Assembly: GCA_021201315.1 (NCBI GenBank)
Contig: JAJQFG010000107.1
Span: forward strand, 1 to 47,675
Direction of reading: 5' to 3'
DNA: 47,675 nucleotides
From: Erysipelotrichaceae bacterium
Lineage (GTDB): Bacteria; Bacillota_I; Bacilli_A; Erysipelotrichales; Coprobacillaceae
The position numbers were made by a program, and so were the translations under genes. Of this stretch, positions 26,862-34,726 are shown piece after piece. The notes under the pieces are model-generated. The model was not told the origin of the DNA. It made no database searches and saw only the letters and a program-made list of their open reading frames with translations. Position 1 is the stretch's first letter, and each line of letters opens with the position of its first letter.

Positions 26862-26887
26862 AAAGTTATCATTTTAGATAACTTTTT
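26860..26887. terminator. Terminator between PHP and hepT
   Basis: Stem AAAAAGTTATC (26860-26870), loop ATTTTA, stem GATAACTTTTT (26877-26887), usable in both directions between the convergent genes. Confidence 0.8.
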
Positions 26888-26894
26888 CATTTCA

Positions 26895-27320
26895 TTATTT
26901 TGTTGATAAATTCTTACAATATGGTAGATATTCAAAATTAAGGCCATTGGCTTCTAAATCGTTTAAAGACATATTAAATTCATTCATTAGTAAGTCTACA
27001 TATATTTTTTCTAAGTTGGGAATATCTTCTTGAATAACATCCCATATAAGTCTGTAGTTCACACCATCATAATTATGTGCTACTATATTTCTTAGATCTT
27101 TTATCTGTTGCCAAGGTACGTCGCTATGTTGTTTTTTAAAATCATCAGATACTCTTGTTACATATTCTCCTAGAACAATTAATTTCATAAGACAAGCATC
27201 TGCAAGCATCGAATCATTTAAGAAACTGTTTAATTCAACATTTGTACAATATCGATAAATATCAGAAATGTAACTAAGTGACTTAATTAATGATTTAGCA
27301 TTATTGTGTGTTTCGCTCAT
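26895..27320 (-). CDS. hepT: HepT-like toxin (HEPN ribonuclease)
   Basis: 141 residues, all-helical HEPN fold. The RX4-6H catalytic motif is RNIVAHNYDG (about residues 91-100), with the family tyrosine after the histidine. HepT cleaves RNA and is the toxin of the MntA-HepT type VII system. It overlaps its partner mntA by 20 bases; AAGGAA lies nine bases upstream of this ATG inside mntA. The catalytic Arg, His and Tyr are intact, so the toxin looks functional. Confidence 0.9.
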   Translation of the reverse strand: MSETHNNAKSLIKSLSYISDIYRYCTNVELNSFLNDSMLADACLMKLIVLGEYVTRVSDDFKKQHSDVPWQQIKDLRNIVAHNYDGVNYRLIWDVIQEDIPNLEKIYVDLLMNEFNMSLNDLEANGLNFEYLPYCKNLSTK

Positions 27321-27633
27321 AAATAATTATTCCTTCTTTAATTATATTATGATAAAAATCAGAATTATGATCTACATCAACGCTTCTAAATAAATCAACA
27401 GGTTTTTGAAGTGCCTCTTTCAAACGACTTATAAGAGTATATACGGTTTTTGCTTTAACTTGTTTAGGCTCACTAATATATAAATCTAAATCACTATATG
27501 ATGTTACATCATCACCTCTGGCATAAGATCCAAATAATATGATATTATCAATTTCAGGATAGTTATATTCTACTATATCAAAAATATATTTTTTTAAATC
27601 GTCTGTAGAATAAATGATAGTTGAATAATTCAT
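27301..27633 (-). CDS. mntA: MntA-like nucleotidyltransferase antitoxin
   Basis: 110 residues, minimal nucleotidyltransferase. The motif GSYARGDDVTSYSDLDLYI matches GSX10DXD. In known MntA-HepT pairs MntA transfers AMP groups to the HepT tyrosine next to the RX4-6H motif, silencing it. The start follows GAGGTGAGGA. mntA comes first, then hepT, the normal order. A chromosomal stability or phage-defence function is likely by family. Confidence 0.9.
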   Translation of the reverse strand: MNYSTIIYSTDDLKKYIFDIVEYNYPEIDNIILFGSYARGDDVTSYSDLDLYISEPKQVKAKTVYTLISRLKEALQKPVDLFRSVDVDHNSDFYHNIIKEGIIIYERNTQ

Positions 27634-27767
27634 GTAATCCTCACCTCTTGTAACTATTATATCACATTCAATGATAAATCAAAACTTAAACCATTTAATA
27701 TTTCTTTATGATTTCTTAAGAAATAAATTGATATAAGGTATTATAATGCTTATAAGGAGATGGTAAT

Positions 27768-28904
27768 ATGAAGAGAAGAATGATACCATCACTGATAAGT
27801 ATTTTTGTTGGTTTAATATATGGTTCGATTCGATATGATTGGATTATAGGTATTTTTTATGGCATATTCATTGTATATCCCATAGTTTTAACTATGAACA
27901 ATATATATTATTTATTTCATCCTAAGCTATTTTTAGAGAGTCGTATCAATGATTTAATAATCATATTTTTAGGTAGTATATACGGATGCTGTTATAGTTT
28001 GATTGACAATATTACTTTTTATGATTATACAGAAACACTATACAATAGTGAAATTCATACACCCATATTTACTAAGGCATTATTAACAGTAGTAATATTA
28101 CTTATTATAGGATATATAGGTTATTTTGTATTAACTTATATTCCATTATCTAAAATGTCTCCTATAATTATTGTATTATCGATAAGTTTGATGTATATAG
28201 GTGTTTATGAAAATATATTATGGATAATTCAATTTTTTAATGAAAATGGTAGGTTATACTGTATTCTTCCTATTAATTACATAATAATGGTTATCAAAAC
28301 AATGTATTATAAAGTCAATGAATGGAAAAGTATAGACTCTATCAAAACTTACGATAATCTTTTACTTAATACATTATATCAACTCTTACTTAGATCAACC
28401 TTATGGCCTATTATAAGATTTATATTATCACGGTTTGTTTTAGGCACTATATTAATGATTCTAACATTATTTGGACAACAACCTGATTATTTCATTCAAG
28501 CATATTTAAATACAAGTGATTGGAACTTATCGCAAAAAATATCACCTGATAATATATATTATGATGAACATTATTTATGTACAGTAGCTGCAAGAGGACA
28601 TAAGAAAGTTGTTAAACCAAAACGTATTGGATATCGTCATGGTCATAAAGTCATAGTTAATAGACAACTCTGCATTGCCAATTCATTTGAACAAATACTT
28701 GAAGAAAGATTACCAACTATTCATAAACATATAAGAAAATTTTATGATCATTATGGCTACAATTTTGCATCGCTTATTCGTAATCCTTACTATGAAGATG
28801 TTATTTATATTTGTATGAAACCGTTAGAATGGCTATTCTTATTTGTAATATATATTCATGATATTCATCCCGAAAATAGAATAGCTATGCAATATATAAA
28901 ATAG
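27768..28904 (+). CDS. DUF6688-like polytopic membrane protein
   Basis: 378 residues. About seven hydrophobic helices fill residues 1-260. The C-terminal cytosolic part has CTVAARGHKKVVKPKRIGYRHG and VNRQLCIANSFEQ, followed by IRKFYDHYGYNF and VIYICMKPLEWLFLFVIY; I recognise this pattern as DUF6688, a family without known function. Start has AAGGAG with normal spacing. It is followed by a 17-bp inverted repeat that merges with the next promoter. The family call is from memory of the motif and is less certain than the membrane topology. Confidence 0.7.
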   Translation: MKRRMIPSLISIFVGLIYGSIRYDWIIGIFYGIFIVYPIVLTMNNIYYLFHPKLFLESRINDLIIIFLGSIYGCCYSLIDNITFYDYTETLYNSEIHTPIFTKALLTVVILLIIGYIGYFVLTYIPLSKMSPIIIVLSISLMYIGVYENILWIIQFFNENGRLYCILPINYIIMVIKTMYYKVNEWKSIDSIKTYDNLLLNTLYQLLLRSTLWPIIRFILSRFVLGTILMILTLFGQQPDYFIQAYLNTSDWNLSQKISPDNIYYDEHYLCTVAARGHKKVVKPKRIGYRHGHKVIVNRQLCIANSFEQILEERLPTIHKHIRKFYDHYGYNFASLIRNPYYEDVIYICMKPLEWLFLFVIYIHDIHPENRIAMQYIK

Positions 28905-28906
28905 GA

Positions 28907-28953
28907 GTTAAGGGGGTAAAATTAGAAAAATATTCAAATTTTACCCCCTTAAC
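28907..28953. repeat. 17-bp inverted repeat with G5/C5 core overlapping a -35 box
   Basis: GTTAAGGGGGTAAAATT (28907-28923) and its exact complement (28937-28953), 13-base loop. No clear T-run follows on either strand, so it is a weak classical terminator. The last five bases form most of the -35 box of the downstream promoter, so it could serve as terminator, operator or both. Confidence 0.75.
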
Positions 28954-28977
28954 ATATTGCTTTGTTTGGATTATAAT
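28949..28977 (+). promoter_or_regulatory. Promoter of the DAK-phosphatase-like small gene
   Basis: TTAACA (28949-28954), 17-base spacer, TATAAT (28972-28977), ahead of the GGAAGG site of the gene at 28998. The -35 lies in the right arm of the inverted repeat. Confidence 0.6.
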
Positions 28978-28997
28978 AAAAACGGAAGGTGAAAAGA

Positions 28998-29249
28998 ATG
29001 TTAGAATTTAAATTTGATACACAATTATTAATCGAAGGCCATGATTTAGACGAAGATGCTATTAATGATTATATTACAGAAAATTTTAAAGGTGATTGTT
29101 TATTAGCTGTTGGTGATGATGAATTAATCAAAATTCACTTTCATACCAATGAACCTTGGAAGGTATTAGAATATGCAGCGTCACTAGGTGAAATCTATGA
29201 TATTGTTGTAGAAAACATGGAAAGACAAGCTAATGGCTTAAAAGGATAA
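28998..29249 (+). CDS. Standalone DAK-phosphatase-like (FakA C-terminal type) domain protein
   Basis: 83 residues. The segment FKGDCLLAVGDDELIKIHFHTNEPWKVLEYAASLGEIYDIVVENMERQ (about 32-79) resembles the end of the FakA/YloV DAK1_2 domain (pattern G-D-S-L-x-V-x-D-x-x-x-V-K-V-H-x-H-T-x-x-P, VENMREQ). In FakA this region belongs to a fatty acid kinase that works with FakB. Here it occurs alone, with no kinase domain, so it may be a regulator or binding partner; such small proteins are sometimes annotated as kinase to dihydroxyacetone kinase. Start at 28998 because GGAAGG is eight bases upstream. Confidence 0.75.
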   Translation: MLEFKFDTQLLIEGHDLDEDAINDYITENFKGDCLLAVGDDELIKIHFHTNEPWKVLEYAASLGEIYDIVVENMERQANGLKG

Positions 29250-29275
29250 AAGTTCGTTTGTATGCGAACTTTTTG
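29248..29275 (+). terminator. Intrinsic terminator of the small DAK-like gene
   Basis: Stem AAAAGTTCG (29248-29256), loop TTTGTATG, stem CGAACTTTT (29265-29273), T-run. Confidence 0.8.
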
Positions 29276-29321
29276 TTTACAAGAAAAATTATATGAATTA
29301 TCATAATTATAGGTGATGGTT

Positions 29322-30038
29322 ATGATTAATGGAAAACTGAATTATTTTCTGAATTACGTTGAAGTTGGTGATATACGTCATGTTATAGCCAAATATATCA
29401 AAAAGAATATTAAAGAGATGCCTCATACATCTGTCAATAAAATAGCGAATGAATGTCATGTGTCTAAAGGTATGATTATGAAGTTTGTGCATGAATTAGG
29501 TTATGATAGCTATATTGATTTAAAAGAAGATTGTGCTATTTATTTAAATCATATTCAACAGGAACATGTGGATAAGGATTATCATAAGTTTATGGAAATG
29601 AATAGTCATTATATCAATGATTTGAGTTTATACATAGATTATGAAAAACTTGCAGTATGGGCAGATATAATCAAGCACTGCCGTTGTTTATATTTATATG
29701 GTAATAACTCTACGATGCCATTACTTATGAAATTTCAATATCAATTAGATAAGCAGTTTATACCTGTTGTAATTATCAATGAAGGTATTAAAAAACATTA
29801 TGAAGTTAAAGAAAATTCTATTTTTTTAATTTTCAGAATTGCCGAGGATAGTTATCTCGATCGTACTATTAAGACATTTGAAAAATATCATTGTGATATT
29901 TTGGAAATAACCAATGATAGTGAATCCTCTTATGATTATTTCTACTTTCCTGAAAACGATGAGACAATATTGATTAATTTCTTATTTATATTCATTGATC
30001 TTATTTCTATAATGATTAAAAATGTTCATAAACTGTGA
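29322..30038 (+). CDS. MurR/RpiR-family transcriptional regulator
   Basis: 238 residues. N-terminal RpiR HTH (VIAKYIKKNIKEMPHTSVNKIANECHVSKGMIMKFVHELGYDSYIDLKE) and a divergent SIS-like sugar-phosphate-binding domain (CRCLYLYGNNSTMPLLMKFQYQL). The start at 29322 has AGGTG six bases upstream. It precedes two PTS IIB genes and a ROK kinase in the same direction, so it likely senses a phosphosugar made by that system. An inverted repeat TGTTCA(N7)TGAACA (30023-30041) overlaps its stop codon and precedes the IIB genes; it could be its operator, which is inference. Confidence 0.87.
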   Translation: MINGKLNYFLNYVEVGDIRHVIAKYIKKNIKEMPHTSVNKIANECHVSKGMIMKFVHELGYDSYIDLKEDCAIYLNHIQQEHVDKDYHKFMEMNSHYINDLSLYIDYEKLAVWADIIKHCRCLYLYGNNSTMPLLMKFQYQLDKQFIPVVIINEGIKKHYEVKENSIFLIFRIAEDSYLDRTIKTFEKYHCDILEITNDSESSYDYFYFPENDETILINFLFIFIDLISIMIKNVHKL

Positions 30039-30092
30039 ACAATTTAATTTTGCTTTTTGAATTGTGATACAATAAATCCAGGAGGAATAAAT

Positions 30093-30509
30093 ATGCTTAG
30101 AATATTATTATGCTGTGGTGGAGGTTTTTCTTCAAGTGCTATTGTTGTAAGAATGCAAAATGAAATTAAGGATAGAGGTTTAGAAGATCAATATAGTATT
30201 GATTTTTATCCATTAGAAGTTGCGGGATTAAACTATGCAAAAGAAAAATTTGTTGATTATGATGTCATTATTTGTTGTCCACATTTAAAGATGGTGGTTA
30301 AAAGAATGATGGATTCAGATGTAGAATATGATAAACCAATCTATATCTTACCACCAAAGATGTATGGAATGATGAAACTCGATGAAATCATCGCAGATTG
30401 TGAAGATGTTGTAGAAATGTATAATAAAGATCACAAAAATCCTGTTTGTTTCCCTGGTGAAGAAAACATCATGAAAGTTAAAAGAGGAGTTGCTTATCGT
30501 CATCAATAA
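30093..30509 (+). CDS. PTS lactose/cellobiose-type IIB protein (copy 1)
   Basis: 138 residues. The phospho-acceptor loop LLCCGGGFSSSA aligns with C-x-x-G-x-S-T-S of lactose/cellobiose IIB proteins, making Cys8 the phosphocysteine. It normally relays phosphate from IIA to a sugar held by IIC. The protein is about 35 residues longer than usual, with a conserved tail (FPGEENIMKVKRGVAYRH). Start at 30093 follows AGGAGG by seven bases; the reading 36 bases upstream has no such site. No IIA or IIC gene is in the window. A second, close copy follows after a terminator. Confidence 0.85.
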   Translation: MLRILLCCGGGFSSSAIVVRMQNEIKDRGLEDQYSIDFYPLEVAGLNYAKEKFVDYDVIICCPHLKMVVKRMMDSDVEYDKPIYILPPKMYGMMKLDEIIADCEDVVEMYNKDHKNPVCFPGEENIMKVKRGVAYRHQ

Positions 30510-30512
30510 TAT

Positions 30513-30542
30513 AAGATAGTCTTTTAAAAGGCTATCTTTTTT
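30513..30542 (+). terminator. Terminator between the two IIB copies
   Basis: Stem AAGATAG-T-CTTTT (30513-30525) pairing with AAAAG-G-CTATCTT (30526-30538), six-T run. The hairpin may let the two copies be expressed at different levels. Confidence 0.75.
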
Positions 30543-30570
30543 GTTACAATAATTTTAGGAGGAACATGGA

Positions 30571-31011
30571 ATGATGAGAATATTGTTATGTTGTGGTGGT
30601 GGTTTTTCTTCGAGTGCAATTACCGTGAGGATGCAAAATGAAATTAAAGAAAGAGGTTTAGAAGATCAATATAGTATTGATTTTTATCCTTTAGGTTTAG
30701 CTGAAGATATGTATATTAAAAACGAATCTTTTGATTATGATATTATTATATGTTGTCCTCATTTAACTCTTAATGTTGATAGAATGATGAATTCTGGTGT
30801 TGAATACAATATACCTATTTATATTTTGCCACCTAAGATGTATGGGATGATGATATTGGATGAAATCATCGCAGATTGTGAGGATGTCATTGAAATGTAT
30901 AAAAAGAATCCAGTCAATCCAGTCCATTTTCCAGGTGAAGAAAGAATAATGAAGGTTAAAAGAGGTGTGGCTTATCGCCATGCTCATGATAAGGAAGGAC
31001 GAAAGATATGA
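30571..31011 (+). CDS. PTS lactose/cellobiose-type IIB protein (copy 2)
   Basis: 146 residues, clearly duplicated from the gene before: residues 3-40 (RILLCCGGGFSSSA...GLEDQYSIDFYPL) and the region IPIYILPPKMYGMM to KVKRGVAYRH are nearly unchanged, while 42-60 and 66-78 differ. The Cys8 acceptor is kept. It carries an eight-residue C-terminal extension that overlaps the ROK kinase start by four bases. AGGAGG lies eight bases before the start. Divergence is confined to what may be the IIC- or sugar-facing surface, hinting at two partners; this is inference. Confidence 0.85.
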   Translation: MMRILLCCGGGFSSSAITVRMQNEIKERGLEDQYSIDFYPLGLAEDMYIKNESFDYDIIICCPHLTLNVDRMMNSGVEYNIPIYILPPKMYGMMILDEIIADCEDVIEMYKKNPVNPVHFPGEERIMKVKRGVAYRHAHDKEGRKI

Positions 31012-31880
31012 TTGCTTGTATTGATATTGGTGGAACGTCTTTAAAGGTAGCAATTGCTGATAATGATGAACTACTAGAAAAAGGGAAATTACCGGTTAGA
31101 GAGAATTTTGATTTGTTTGTAGAAGAAATAGTCAATTGGGTATTAAAAATGAAAGAAAAATATGATATAGAGGGTTTAGCTTTTAGTGCACCTGGTGCTG
31201 TTGATATAAAAACTGGTATCATTGGTGGAGCAAGTGCTATTCCTTATATTCATGGACCTAATTTTAAAGAAATTTTTTCTGAAAAATTAAATGTTAAAGT
31301 CAGTATTGAAAATGATGCTAATTGTGCAGCTTTAGCTGAAGTGTATAGTGGTGCTGCTAAAGGATATCAAGATGTGTGTTTTGTAGTATGTGGTAGTGGT
31401 ATTGGAGGAGCAGTGATTAAAGATGGCTTAATCCATCATGGTAAGCATCTCCATGGTGGTGAGTTTGGTTATACTATTGTATGTGAAGAAAATGGTCATA
31501 TGCCTATATTAAGTGAGGTTGCTTCAACGCAATCAATGGTAAGATATGTAGCTAATCAATTAGAAGGTGATTGGAATGGTGAAAAAGTCTTTGTAGAAGC
31601 GCAAAACGGCAATCAAATATGCATTGATGCCATTGAAAGATTTTATCATTACTTAGCTTTAGGTATTTATAATATTCAATATACCTATGATCCAGAACTT
31701 ATTGTTATTGGTGGAGCAATTTCACAAAGAGAAGATTTGTGTGATAATATTTCTAAACATTTGGATATCATTTTAAAAGAAGTAGGTATTGCTCGTATAA
31801 AACCAAATGTGGTAAGTTGTAAGTATTCTGGTGATGCCAATTTAATAGGTGCATTGGTCAATTATCGACAAGGAGTTTGA
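31008..31880 (+). CDS. ROK-family sugar kinase-like protein
   Basis: 290 residues. ATP loop CIDIGGTSLKVA (4-15), VSIENDANCAALAE with the catalytic base Asp103, and CGSGIGGAV (128-136) mark an active ROK kinase. The usual zinc motif CxCGxxGC is missing: the matching stretch, GGEFGYTIVCEENGHMP, keeps one Cys. ROK kinases phosphorylate glucose, N-acetylmannosamine, fructose and similar sugars. It overlaps IIB copy 2 (ATGA), so the two act together; a kinase after PTS components would act on a sugar released from a phosphorylated disaccharide. It ends at a terminator. Confidence 0.87.
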   Translation: MIACIDIGGTSLKVAIADNDELLEKGKLPVRENFDLFVEEIVNWVLKMKEKYDIEGLAFSAPGAVDIKTGIIGGASAIPYIHGPNFKEIFSEKLNVKVSIENDANCAALAEVYSGAAKGYQDVCFVVCGSGIGGAVIKDGLIHHGKHLHGGEFGYTIVCEENGHMPILSEVASTQSMVRYVANQLEGDWNGEKVFVEAQNGNQICIDAIERFYHYLALGIYNIQYTYDPELIVIGGAISQREDLCDNISKHLDIILKEVGIARIKPNVVSCKYSGDANLIGALVNYRQGV

Positions 31881-31897
31881 TATTCAAACTTCTTTTT
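31872..31897 (+). terminator. Intrinsic terminator of the RpiR-IIB-ROK unit
   Basis: Stem AGTTTGA (31874-31880), loop TAT, stem TCAAACT (31884-31890), followed by TCTTTTT. Confidence 0.75.
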
Positions 31898-31967
31898 ATA
31901 TAAATATAATAAACTATTGTAAAACAAAAATCTCATGCTAAAATAAGTAAGCAGTGGAGGTAGAATA

Positions 31968-33107
31968 ATGAAGATAGGTATTTTTAGTGATGCATATATT
32001 CCTTTTACGAATGGTGTAACAACAAGTATCTTAATGCTTAAACAATCATTAGAAGAAAAAGGACATACTGTTTATATTGTTACAGTAAGTACATCAAAAA
32101 AATTTGAAATAGAAGAACAAGGTAAAATTATTCGTTTACCATCATTGCCTATACCTATGTATAATTATCGTATTTCTTTTTTATATCATAAAAAAGCTAT
32201 GAAAATCATTGAATCATGGCATTTGGATGTTATTCATTCACAAACAGAATTTGGCATAGGAATGTTTGCAAGAATTATATCTAATAAATATAATATTCCA
32301 CTTATTCATACATGCCATACGATGTATGAAGATTATGTGCATTATATTAATGGTGGGCATTTTAATGGATTATTTAAAAATATAGTAAAGAAATTAACAC
32401 AAAAATTTTGTCAAAGAGATAACCTTGAACTCATTGTTCCAACTACAAAAATATCAAAACTATATAATGAAAAATATAATATTAAAAAGAATATTCACGT
32501 TATACCTACGGGTATAGATATAAATAAATTTGATATGAATCAATATCCAAACTTTGATAGGTTAAAACTGAGAAATAAATTAGATATTAGTGAAAATGAT
32601 TTTGTAATCTTATTTGTTGGTAGAATAGCTCAAGAAAAAAATTTAGAAATACTTATTCAATCCATGGATAAATTATCAAGTCATATCAAATTACTTATTG
32701 TAGGAGATGGTCCTCAATTAACTCAATTAAAATCCATATCTAATCAAAATGTTATTTATACAGGAAGTATAGATTGGAACGATAATATTCAATATTACTA
32801 TTTTATAGCTAATTGCTTTGCTACAGCATCGCATAGCGAAACTCAAGGTTTAACAGTTATTGAGGCTATGGCAGCAAAGCTTCCAGTTATCGCAATTAAT
32901 GATGAAAGCTTTACAAATACCATAAAAAATGGGTATAATGGATATATATTTGATAATGATAAACAATATATAGATGCTATTATAAAGTTATATAATAATA
33001 AGAAAGTACTAGATAAATTAAGTTGGGGAGCTTATGAAACATCTAAGGAATATTCAGCATCATTATTTGCTGATAGATTGTTAGAGGTATATAGAAAAGT
33101 ATTGTAG
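31968..33107 (+). CDS. GT4-family glycosyltransferase (possible diacylglycerol glucosyltransferase)
   Basis: 379 residues with the GT-B fold of family 4: SDAYIPFTNGVTTSI at the acceptor side, THTCHTMYEDYVHY-type segment, VPTGIDINKF, VGRIAQEKNLEILI and the E-x7-E motif SETQGLTVIEAMAAK. The pattern is that of the diacylglycerol glucosyltransferases (MGS/AlMGS-like) that make membrane glycolipids and lipoteichoic acid anchors in low-GC Gram-positives, but other retaining GT4 enzymes look alike. It likely works at the inner face of the membrane. A promoter-like TTGTAA/TAAAAT (31917-31944) is upstream; a divergent-PAP2 gene follows in 11 bases. Confidence 0.85.
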   Translation: MKIGIFSDAYIPFTNGVTTSILMLKQSLEEKGHTVYIVTVSTSKKFEIEEQGKIIRLPSLPIPMYNYRISFLYHKKAMKIIESWHLDVIHSQTEFGIGMFARIISNKYNIPLIHTCHTMYEDYVHYINGGHFNGLFKNIVKKLTQKFCQRDNLELIVPTTKISKLYNEKYNIKKNIHVIPTGIDINKFDMNQYPNFDRLKLRNKLDISENDFVILFVGRIAQEKNLEILIQSMDKLSSHIKLLIVGDGPQLTQLKSISNQNVIYTGSIDWNDNIQYYYFIANCFATASHSETQGLTVIEAMAAKLPVIAINDESFTNTIKNGYNGYIFDNDKQYIDAIIKLYNNKKVLDKLSWGAYETSKEYSASLFADRLLEVYRKVL

Positions 33108-33118
33108 GGGAGAAATAA

Positions 33119-33526
33119 ATGAGTGAATTGTTAAACAATAAATATGTATTGGTGCCTTTTGTATTATGGGTAGTTGTTCAAGTTTTTAAAGTTGTTTTTG
33201 AGGGATTAAGAAATAAGAAAGTAGAATTAAAAAGAATATTTGGTTCTGGTGGTATGCCTAGTGCTCATAGTGCTGTTGTATGTTCTTTAGCTACCCTTAT
33301 TGGTAAATATGAGGGTTTAGATAGTTCTACATTTGCAATAGCAGCTATTTTGGCTATTATTGTGATGTATGATGCTTGTGGGGTAAGATATCAGGCAGGA
33401 AAACATGCAGTATTGCTTAATAAGCTATTGAATCATGAAGTGATGTTAGAAGAAATGATAGGTCATACATATTTACAGGTTGCTATGGGAGCTATTATTG
33501 GTATTGTTGTTGGTTTGGTGTTTTAA
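33119..33526 (+). CDS. Divergent PAP2-family (DUF212) membrane protein
   Basis: 135 residues, about four membrane helices. The conserved block FGSGGMPSAHSAVVCSLATLIG (41-62) and YDACGVRYQAGKHA (about 84-97) are diagnostic of the DUF212/divergent PAP2 family related to acid phosphatase/vanadium haloperoxidase proteins. Likely a lipid phosphate phosphatase of the membrane. It follows the glycosyltransferase by 11 bases, which fits a shared role in membrane lipid metabolism. Confidence 0.88.
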   Translation: MSELLNNKYVLVPFVLWVVVQVFKVVFEGLRNKKVELKRIFGSGGMPSAHSAVVCSLATLIGKYEGLDSSTFAIAAILAIIVMYDACGVRYQAGKHAVLLNKLLNHEVMLEEMIGHTYLQVAMGAIIGIVVGLVF

Positions 33527-33598
33527 ACTTATAATAAGATTATTTTTAATTATATTTGCTTGAAATGATATTGAGATACTTAAGTAGGTGGGAGTTAT

Positions 33599-34306
33599 AT
33601 GATAGGATTAGGAACAATTGTCAATACTATTGCAATTATTATTGGTAGTTTAATTGGTATGATTATTAAAGGTGGGTTAAAACAAAAATATCAGGATATA
33701 TTGATGCAAGCTTTAGGACTGGCAACAATATTTATTGGTTTATCTGGAGCAATGGCAGGAATGCTTAATGTGAGTGATGGTACAATAGAAACACAAGGGT
33801 CTATGTTGTTGATAGGATCGCTTGTATTTGGGGCAATTGTAGGAGAATGGATTGATATAGAACTTCGTTTAGAACAACTTGGTGAGTGGTTACAAAGTAA
33901 AGTGAAAATAAAGAATGATTCACACTTTGTGGAAGGTTTTGTTACAGCTTCACTTGTCGTATGTATTGGCGCAATGGCTATTGTTGGAGCGTTGCAGGAT
34001 GGCCTTCAAGGAGATCCAAGTACGTTATTTGCCAAGTCTATATTGGACTTTGTGATTGTTATGATTTTTGCATCAACATTAGGTATTGGTGTAGCTTTTT
34101 CAGCATTACCTATATTTGTCTATGAAGGTGGTATTACATTATTCGCAACATTTATTTCACCTTTTCTTACACAAACAGTTATTTCTAATTTATCTTTTGT
34201 AGGGTCTGTCCTTATATTTGGTGTAGGTATTAATTTATGTTTTGGTAAAAAAATAAAAGTAGGCAATCTCTTGCCTGCTATGATTATTCCATTCTTTTTT
34301 CATTAA
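33599..34306 (+). CDS. DUF554-family membrane protein
   Basis: 235 residues with about six membrane helices. The opening MIGLGTIVNTIAIIIGSLIGMIIKGGLK and the later SLVVCIGAMAIVGALQDGLQGDPSTLFAKSILD block are typical of DUF554 (YqgA/YdfK) proteins, which are putative transporters of unknown substrate. It has a GGAG site and stands apart from the PAP2 gene by 72 bases, with no clear terminator between. Confidence 0.9.
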   Translation: MIGLGTIVNTIAIIIGSLIGMIIKGGLKQKYQDILMQALGLATIFIGLSGAMAGMLNVSDGTIETQGSMLLIGSLVFGAIVGEWIDIELRLEQLGEWLQSKVKIKNDSHFVEGFVTASLVVCIGAMAIVGALQDGLQGDPSTLFAKSILDFVIVMIFASTLGIGVAFSALPIFVYEGGITLFATFISPFLTQTVISNLSFVGSVLIFGVGINLCFGKKIKVGNLLPAMIIPFFFH

Positions 34307-34380
34307 ATTGAATTAAGAAATTATTTTTAAAATGTATTGTAAAAACAATGGAATTGTATATTATAAGGAGATGATTTTTT

Positions 34381-34566
34381 ATGGTTTTGGACAAAAAGTC
34401 TCTTAGAAATGGTAAGATTCTTTTTGAAATATCATTAAATCAACCAAACAAAGCAACAATTTCAGCTATGCTGGAAGCTGAAAAAATAGCAAAAGATCCA
34501 AATGTTAAAGGTTATCATGACCTTGATGAATTATTTGAGGATTTGAATGAAATCATCAAAATATGA
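34381..34566 (+). CDS. Truncated RelB/DinJ-type antitoxin remnant
   Basis: 61 residues. The tail SAMLEAEKIAKDPNVKGYHDLDELFEDLN is a classical RelB/DinJ C-terminus, and SLRNGKILFEIS resembles the middle of the family. The N-terminal ~45 residues (ribbon-helix-helix DNA-binding fold) are missing and replaced by a short MVLDKK leader. It keeps an AAGGAG site. Together with the broken toxin gene overlapping its end, it looks like the decayed remains of a RelB-YafQ pair; as a toxin-binding peptide without DNA binding it could still be made. Confidence 0.75.
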   Translation: MVLDKKSLRNGKILFEISLNQPNKATISAMLEAEKIAKDPNVKGYHDLDELFEDLNEIIKI

Positions 34567-34669
34567 AGTAAAGTTTACCAATCAATTTAAAAAGATTATG
34601 CTTATAACGATTATTGGTATATTAGTTTTAACTTTAGTTCGAACAGGTTCACATAGTGATATTTTATAA
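34547..34669 (+). pseudogene. YafQ/RelE-type toxin gene with an internal deletion
   Basis: A 40-residue frame overlapping the antitoxin stop. It begins MKSSKYEVKFTNQFKK, a YafQ-type N-terminus, and ends LVLTLVRTGSHSDIL, the canonical YafQ C-terminus. The ~50 central residues that hold the fold and the catalytic histidines are absent, so the two ends have been joined by a deletion near 34595-34620. It cannot fold as an active mRNA interferase. The antitoxin and toxin frames overlap as in intact loci, which supports the reading. Confidence 0.8.
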
Positions 34670-34694
34670 TATGAATTTAAATAAGATGAATTGG

Positions 34695-34726
34695 AAAATA
34701 ATCGTTTTAGACGATTATTTTTTATA
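34695..34726. terminator. Bidirectional terminator after the toxin remnant and tetR
   Basis: Stem AAAATAATCGT (34695-34705), loop TTTAG, stem ACGATTATTTT (34711-34721) with T-run; serves the convergent tetR gene as well. Confidence 0.8.
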
